This document shows positions 60,410 through 64,000 of a stretch of DNA of 64,000 nucleotides, piece after piece. The first letter of the stretch is position 1; every line of letters starts with the position of its first letter. This DNA comes from Paenibacillus agaridevorans (GTDB taxonomy: Bacteria; Bacillota; Bacilli; Paenibacillales; Paenibacillaceae), in contig NZ_BDQX01000458.1 of assembly GCF_003112455.1 (NCBI RefSeq), forward strand, positions 186,440 to 250,439, read 5' to 3'. Under the pieces are notes generated by a model, which had not been told where the DNA came from, made no database searches, and saw nothing but the letters and a program-made list of their open reading frames with translations. Made by a program: the position numbers and the translations under genes.

Positions 60410-60458
60410 AAAAAAAGCCGTTCCTACCTATCGCGTAAGATAGAGGAGCGGCTTTCGT
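60410..60458 (-). terminator. Terminator after metG
   Basis: AAAGCCG-TCCT-CTATC pairs with GATAG-GGA-CGGCTTT, and the minus strand ends in eight T. It follows the metG stop by only a few bases. Confidence 0.93.
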
Positions 60459-60460
60459 TA

Positions 60461-62455
60461 CTACTTTACAATGGCGCCATTAGGCATACTGTCAGGCACC
60501 GTCGCAAGCGTTAATTGCTCGCCTTCCGATGCAGCCAAAATCATCCCTTGAGACATCTCGCCTCTCAGCTTTACCGGTTTTAGATTCGTTACGCAGATGA
60601 CTTTGCGGCCGACCAGCTCCTCAGGCTTGTAATAGCGGGCAATGCCGGATACAACCTGACGCGTCTCGTACCCGAGATCAAGCTGCAGCTTCAGGAGTTT
60701 ATCCGCCTTCGGCACAGGCTCGGCAGCCAGCACTTGAGCGACGCGCAGCTCCACCTTCGCGAACTCGTCGATGCCGATCTCCGGCTTTTCGTCCGGTCGA
60801 TTCGCCGCTGCAGCGTCGACAGCTCCTGAAGCTCGGTTCTCCGCCGCTGGCGCTTCAGGCGCCTTAACGCCCCCGCTCATGGATGCTGCGATAAACGCTG
60901 CTTCTACTTCCGTCTCCAGTCTAGGGAAAAGCGGATCGCCCTTCGCGACGCGGGTGCCGCCTGGCGTCAAGCCGAATTTTTTCATGCCTTCCCAGTCCGT
61001 CAACTCGCCCGGCGAAAGACCTAGCTGCTTCCACATCTCGACCGGGGCATGCGTCAGGAATGGCTGCAGCATAATCGAGACCAGACGGAGCGACTCCGCC
61101 AGATGATACATCGCGGATGCCAGTTCGCCTCGCTTGCTTTCATCCTTGGCAAGCGTCCAAGGCTGCGTTTCGTCGATGTATTTGTTCGTCCGGCTCACGA
61201 ATTGCCACAGGGAAGTCAATGCAACGGAGAACTCCATTCTCTCCATCGCTTCTTCCACCTGACTGATCGTATTGGCAGCGAACTGCTGCAGCGTCTCGTC
61301 GAACGGCGTAACAATGCCAGCGAAATTCGGTACGGAGCCGTCGAAATATTTGTCGATCATCGCGATCGTCCGGTTTAACAAATTGCCCAGATCGTTCGCG
61401 AGATCGAAGTTGATCCGTTCGACGAAATTTTCGGGCGTGAACGCGCCGTCCGCGCCGAATGGCACCTCCCGCAGCAAATAGTAGCGAAGAGCATCGAGTC
61501 CGTAACGGTCAATCAGAACGACGGGATCCACGACGGTCCCCTTCGACTTCGACATCTTGCCTTCCTTCGTCAACAGCCAGCCATGCGCGAATACTTGCTT
61601 CGGCAGCGGCAGGTCGAGCGCCATCAGCATAATCGGCCAGTAGATCGTATGGAACCGAACGATCTCCTTGCCTACGAGATGAACATCCGCCGGCCAGAAA
61701 CGCTCGAACGAGTCGCTATTCTCTTCGCCGTAGCCGAGCGCCGTAATATAGTTGGACAAAGCGTCGATCCAGACGTAGATAACATGTTTGGGATCGCCAG
61801 GCACTTTGATGCCCCAATCGAACGTCGTCCGAGAGACCGCGAGATCCTCCAGCCCCGGTTTAATAAAATTGTTAATCATCTCATTCTTCCGGGATTCCGG
61901 TTGAATAAAGGAAGGATTCTCTTCATAATGCCGCAGCAGACGGTCCGCATATTTGCTCATTCTGAAGAAGTAGCTTTCCTCCTTGACTAATTCGACGGGA
62001 CGCCCGCAGTCCGGACAATTGCCGCCCTCGAGCTGGCGCTCCAGAAAAAACGATTCGCAAGGCGTACAATACCAGCCTTCATAGGTTCCTTTGTAAATAT
62101 CGTCCTGCTCCAGCAACTGACGGAAGATTCGTTCGACGACCGTTTTGTGGCGATCCTCCGTTGTACGTATGAAGTCATCATTAGAAATTTCGAGCTTGCT
62201 CCACAATTCCTTAATGCCGACGACGATGTTGTCCACGAATTGCTGAGGGGTCTGACCCTTCTCCTTCGCCTTGCGTTCGATCTTCTGGCCATGTTCGTCC
62301 GTACCCGTCAAGTACCATACATCGTAGCCGCGCAGACGCTTATACCGCGCCATTGCGTCCCCTGCCACGGTCGTATAGGCATGGCCGATATGAAGCTTGT
62401 CACTCGGATAATAGATCGGCGTCGTCAAATAAAACGTTTTGTTGCGATTAGCCAT
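60461..62455 (-). CDS. metG: Methionyl-tRNA synthetase
   Basis: MetRS charges tRNA-Met for initiation and elongation. The 664-residue protein has the class I motif DKLHIGHAYTTVAGD near 19-33, a zinc-binding insert WYCTPCESFFLERQLEGGNC followed by PDCGRP, the KMSKSKG loop near 298-304, an anticodon-binding helical domain and a C-terminal tRNA-binding OB domain (FAKVELRVAQVLAAEPVPKA). A low-complexity Ala/Glu/Pro linker joins the last two. TAAGGAGGAATTTCG precedes the ATG. Upstream lie a repeat element and a T-box leader. Confidence 0.96.
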   Translation of the reverse strand: MANRNKTFYLTTPIYYPSDKLHIGHAYTTVAGDAMARYKRLRGYDVWYLTGTDEHGQKIERKAKEKGQTPQQFVDNIVVGIKELWSKLEISNDDFIRTTEDRHKTVVERIFRQLLEQDDIYKGTYEGWYCTPCESFFLERQLEGGNCPDCGRPVELVKEESYFFRMSKYADRLLRHYEENPSFIQPESRKNEMINNFIKPGLEDLAVSRTTFDWGIKVPGDPKHVIYVWIDALSNYITALGYGEENSDSFERFWPADVHLVGKEIVRFHTIYWPIMLMALDLPLPKQVFAHGWLLTKEGKMSKSKGTVVDPVVLIDRYGLDALRYYLLREVPFGADGAFTPENFVERINFDLANDLGNLLNRTIAMIDKYFDGSVPNFAGIVTPFDETLQQFAANTISQVEEAMERMEFSVALTSLWQFVSRTNKYIDETQPWTLAKDESKRGELASAMYHLAESLRLVSIMLQPFLTHAPVEMWKQLGLSPGELTDWEGMKKFGLTPGGTRVAKGDPLFPRLETEVEAAFIAASMSGGVKAPEAPAAENRASGAVDAAAANRPDEKPEIGIDEFAKVELRVAQVLAAEPVPKADKLLKLQLDLGYETRQVVSGIARYYKPEELVGRKVICVTNLKPVKLRGEMSQGMILAASEGEQLTLATVPDSMPNGAIVK

Positions 62456-62479
62456 CGAAATTCCTCCTTAGGATTGTGC

Positions 62480-62747
62480 TTAAAGTGAGAGTTCAAAAAG
62501 TTCGATTTTCAGCACATGAGCGTATGCTTCCGATGCTGCGTTTTTTTCAAAAACGCTGTAGAAGATTGGATGAAGGTAGAAACTGAGGAGCGGAGCGTAG
62601 TGGAAGCTACGTGAGCACCTGCAATGTTTCCGGAGGAAACATACTTCGAAAGCATACGCTTAGTTTCGCCTGAATTCAATATTCGATGTTGAGTAGGCTT
62701 CTTGGCATACTTCGTGATCAAAAGCGGACTTTTGAACATCCTTTTAA
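62480..62747. repeat. Dispersed TIR repeat, complete copy R2, in the metG leader
   Basis: This 268-base copy has AGTGAGAGTTCAAAAAGTTC at its left end and, read inward at the right, AGGATGTTCAAAAGTCCGC, each flanked by TTAA. It shares the GGTAGAAACTGAGGAGCGGA and CTTGGCATACTTCGTGATC blocks with R1. It is longer than R1 because of extra self-complementary parts: AGCGTATGCTT pairs with AAGCATACGCT, and smaller hairpins GTTTCC/GGAAAC and CGTTTTT/AAAAACG lie within. As RNA it would fold into a long nested structure. It lies between the T-box terminator and metG. Confidence 0.85.
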
Positions 62748-62751
62748 ACGC

Positions 62752-63080
62752 AAAAAAGCCTCGTCCAATATGGGACGAGAGCTGATCTCACGTGGTACCA
62801 CCCAAATTCCAGCCGATGCTGCAGCGGGTGCGACCGATATTCCATCGAGCCTCTCCGCCTACCTGCCATCAACTGCTTCATTAGCCGTCACTGAGGGACG
62901 ACTGGCGCCGTTAACGCTTGCGCATGCGTCACTCCCTTACCTGGTCCATGCCCAAGCTCGAAAGCGATGCCTCCCGGACCATCTTCCAGCGTCTCCCCTT
63001 GCCGGCTCGCACCATTTATGCCCGGCTCTCTTGGAAGGCTCCCCGCTGTACTTATCCATTCGCTGGCAATGCTGATATGA
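62752..63080 (-). ncRNA. T-box riboswitch leader of metG
   Basis: T-box leaders sense uncharged tRNA and control aminoacyl-tRNA synthetase or amino acid genes. The minus strand has the T-box GGGTGGTACCACG at 62803-62791, followed by a terminator with CTCGTCC and GGACGAG arms and six T ending at 62752. Upstream is a GC-rich stem I region; GGAAGATGGTCC at about 62987-62976 offers an AUG specifier at 62982-62980, matching methionine. The next gene downstream is metG. The specifier assignment is inference, as another AUG occurs in the leader. Confidence 0.85.
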
Positions 63081-63084
63081 TGCT

Positions 63085-63114
63085 ACTATACTCAAATTCG
63101 CCATGCTCTGTCAA
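63085..63114 (-). promoter_or_regulatory. SigA promoter of the metG T-box transcript
   Basis: TTGACA (63114-63109) and TATAGT (63090-63085) lie 18 bases apart on the minus strand, just before the stem I part of the T-box leader. Confidence 0.8.
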
Positions 63115-63160
63115 GAACGCACTCGCCCAATCGTTTCAGGCCTTCGCTAAAGGCATGAAG

Positions 63161-63460
63161 CTACTGCGCGCCCTTGCCATGATGTCGTACCGCCGGCTCC
63201 GGGACCGGATCGAAACCGCCGGGATGGAACGGATGACATTTCGCGATTCGTTTTGCAGCCAGCCAGCTCCCTCGCGCAGCGCCATGGCGCTCAATCGCTT
63301 CCAGCGCGTAAGCCGAGCAAGTCGGATAGAACCGGCAAGTCGGCGGCTTGAGCGGCGAGATCACCTTTCGGTAGAACACGACAGGCGCCTTGACGACGGC
63401 CTGCGACCAACGCCTGTTCTTCTTTGCTGCAGTCTCGTCGTTGACGCTGGCGGAATTCAT
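63161..63460 (-). CDS. yidD: Membrane protein insertion efficiency factor YidD
   Basis: YidD is a small protein that assists YidC in membrane protein insertion. The 99-residue product has the family core: VVFYRKVISPLKPPTCRFYP near 25-44, TCSAYALEAIERHGAARGSW, then the Cys/His-containing AKRIAKCHPFHPGGFDPVPE. AAGGAGGACTTGCCC precedes the ATG at 63460. It starts 13 bases after the zur stop and is likely cotranscribed with it. The N-terminal 20 residues are polar and variable. Confidence 0.94.
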   Translation of the reverse strand: MNSASVNDETAAKKNRRWSQAVVKAPVVFYRKVISPLKPPTCRFYPTCSAYALEAIERHGAARGSWLAAKRIAKCHPFHPGGFDPVPEPAVRHHGKGAQ

Positions 63461-63473
63461 GGGCAAGTCCTCC

Positions 63474-63908
63474 TTAACCCTGTGCGGCGGCATCTTCCTG
63501 CACGCATGTCTTGCAATAACCGAACACTTCGAACTTATGCTTAACGACGCGGAATTCGTCCGGAATAACCGTCTGCTCCATTGGGCAGTACGTGATGGGA
63601 TAAGTCAGCCCGCACTGCAAACAAATGAGATGGTGATGATGCTCATGCTCGCGGCAATGCAACTTGAACTTGACGCCTTCCTCAAAGACGACCTGCTCCA
63701 GCACACCCAATTCTTCCATTACCCTCAGATTCCGATAGACCGTATCGAAGCTAAGTCCGGAATACTTTTTGCACATGTATTCATAGACATCCTTAGGAGA
63801 TAGATATCCCGGCGAATCTGCGAACAGCTTTGCCAGCGTCTTTCTTTGATCCGTTACCCGCAGCCCTTGACTGGACATGCGTCCTACAATTTCCTCTACT
63901 GTATGCAT
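63474..63908 (-). CDS. zur: Zinc uptake regulator Zur
   Basis: Zur is a Fur-family repressor of zinc uptake. The 144-residue protein has the DNA-binding domain SQGLRVTDQRKTLAKLFADS, DSPGYLSPKDVYEYMCKKYS, GLSFDTVYRNLRVMEELGVL, and a metal domain with CREHEHHHHLICLQCG, YCPMEQT and a C-terminal YCKTC pair. The GLSFDTVYRNL and CPM segments resemble Bacillus Zur more than Fur or PerR. The zinc ABC operon and its operator lie 3 kb away. A copy of the dispersed repeat begins 20 bases upstream. Confidence 0.9.
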   Translation of the reverse strand: MHTVEEIVGRMSSQGLRVTDQRKTLAKLFADSPGYLSPKDVYEYMCKKYSGLSFDTVYRNLRVMEELGVLEQVVFEEGVKFKLHCREHEHHHHLICLQCGLTYPITYCPMEQTVIPDEFRVVKHKFEVFGYCKTCVQEDAAAQG

Positions 63909-63927
63909 AGTTGACCCTCCGACTCAT

Positions 63928-64000
63928 AGAGTGCATGTTCAAAAAGTTCGGTTCTCAGTACCGAGAAGATTGGATGAAGCTAGAACCTGAGGAGCGGAGC
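63928..64000. repeat. Dispersed TIR repeat, partial copy R3 at the window edge
   Basis: AGAGTGCATGTTCAAAAAGT followed by TCGGTTCTCAGTACCGAGAA and CTGAGGAGCGGAGC is colinear with the left half of R1. The element is cut by the end of the window. It lies directly upstream of zur, so it may sit in or beside the zur promoter. No TTAA is seen at its left end. Confidence 0.8.

Noticed and set aside
62509..62739. 76-residue minus-strand frame inside repeat R2
   Set aside because: It is not kept in R1 and has no ribosome site, so the repeat is non-coding.
62918..63544. 208-residue plus-strand frame across the T-box leader, yidD and zur
   Set aside because: It runs antisense through a riboswitch and two real genes.

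Overview
The window reads as a chromosomal core segment of an endospore-forming Gram-positive of the Paenibacillus/Cohnella type (family Paenibacillaceae). This is inferred from gene content and order, moderate GC by eye, AGGAGG-type ribosome binding sites and frequent TTG/GTG starts. No plasmid, prophage, insertion sequence with a transposase, CRISPR array, rRNA or tRNA gene was found. Almost everything lies on the minus strand.

Layout, left to right. 0-5 kb: ppiB, lysA, spoVAF, spoVAB, spoVAA. 5-9.6 kb: sigF, spoIIAB, spoIIAA, dacF, a nucleoside phosphorylase and a Spo0E-like phosphatase. 9.7-15.9 kb: purine nucleoside phosphorylase, deoB, xerD, yqzK, ald, fur, spoIIM. 16-18.3 kb: nudF, a likely mciZ, a YqjE-type peptidase and a tiny Prli42-like gene. 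18.3-24 kb: lipB and a branched-chain 2-oxoacid dehydrogenase operon (E2, E1 beta, E1 alpha, E3). 24-36.8 kb: DUF2627 gene, spo0A, spoIVB, recN, argR, an unknown membrane-anchored gene, tlyA, dxs, ispA, xseB, xseA, folD, nusB. 36.8-40.2 kb: DUF2273, amaP, Asp23, accC, accB. 40.2-46.9 kb: a 52-bp tandem repeat array, then the spoIIIA operon and yqhV. 47-49.2 kb (plus strand): comA and comB for sulfolactate synthesis, and a DUF441 gene. 49.3-55.5 kb: aspartokinase, efp, papA, aroQ, yqhR, yqhQ, SA1362-type gene, mntR. 55.7-64 kb: splB, ccdA, a zinc ABC operon, metG with a T-box leader, yidD and zur.

The genes tell a sporulation story. Spo0A, SigF with its anti-sigma and anti-anti-sigma factors, SpoIVB, SpoIIM, SpoIIIAA-AH, SpoVA proteins, DacF, SplB, a probable MciZ and a Spo0E-like phosphatase all sit here. 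Several stage-specific promoters can be read directly: a SigH-like site before spoIIAA, a SigH-like site and three 0A boxes before spo0A, a SigG-like site before spoVAA, and a SigE-like site before spoIIIAA. Zinc homeostasis is also complete locally (zur, znu-type ABC operon, and a palindromic operator beside its promoter).

The least explained structures are: (1) a dispersed, TIR-bearing, transposase-free repeat with two complete copies, one partial copy at the window edge and shorter relics, one full copy lying between the metG T-box terminator and metG; (2) the 52-bp minisatellite between accB and spoIIIAH; and (3) two mini-genes, mciZ-like and prli42-like, that are easily missed.
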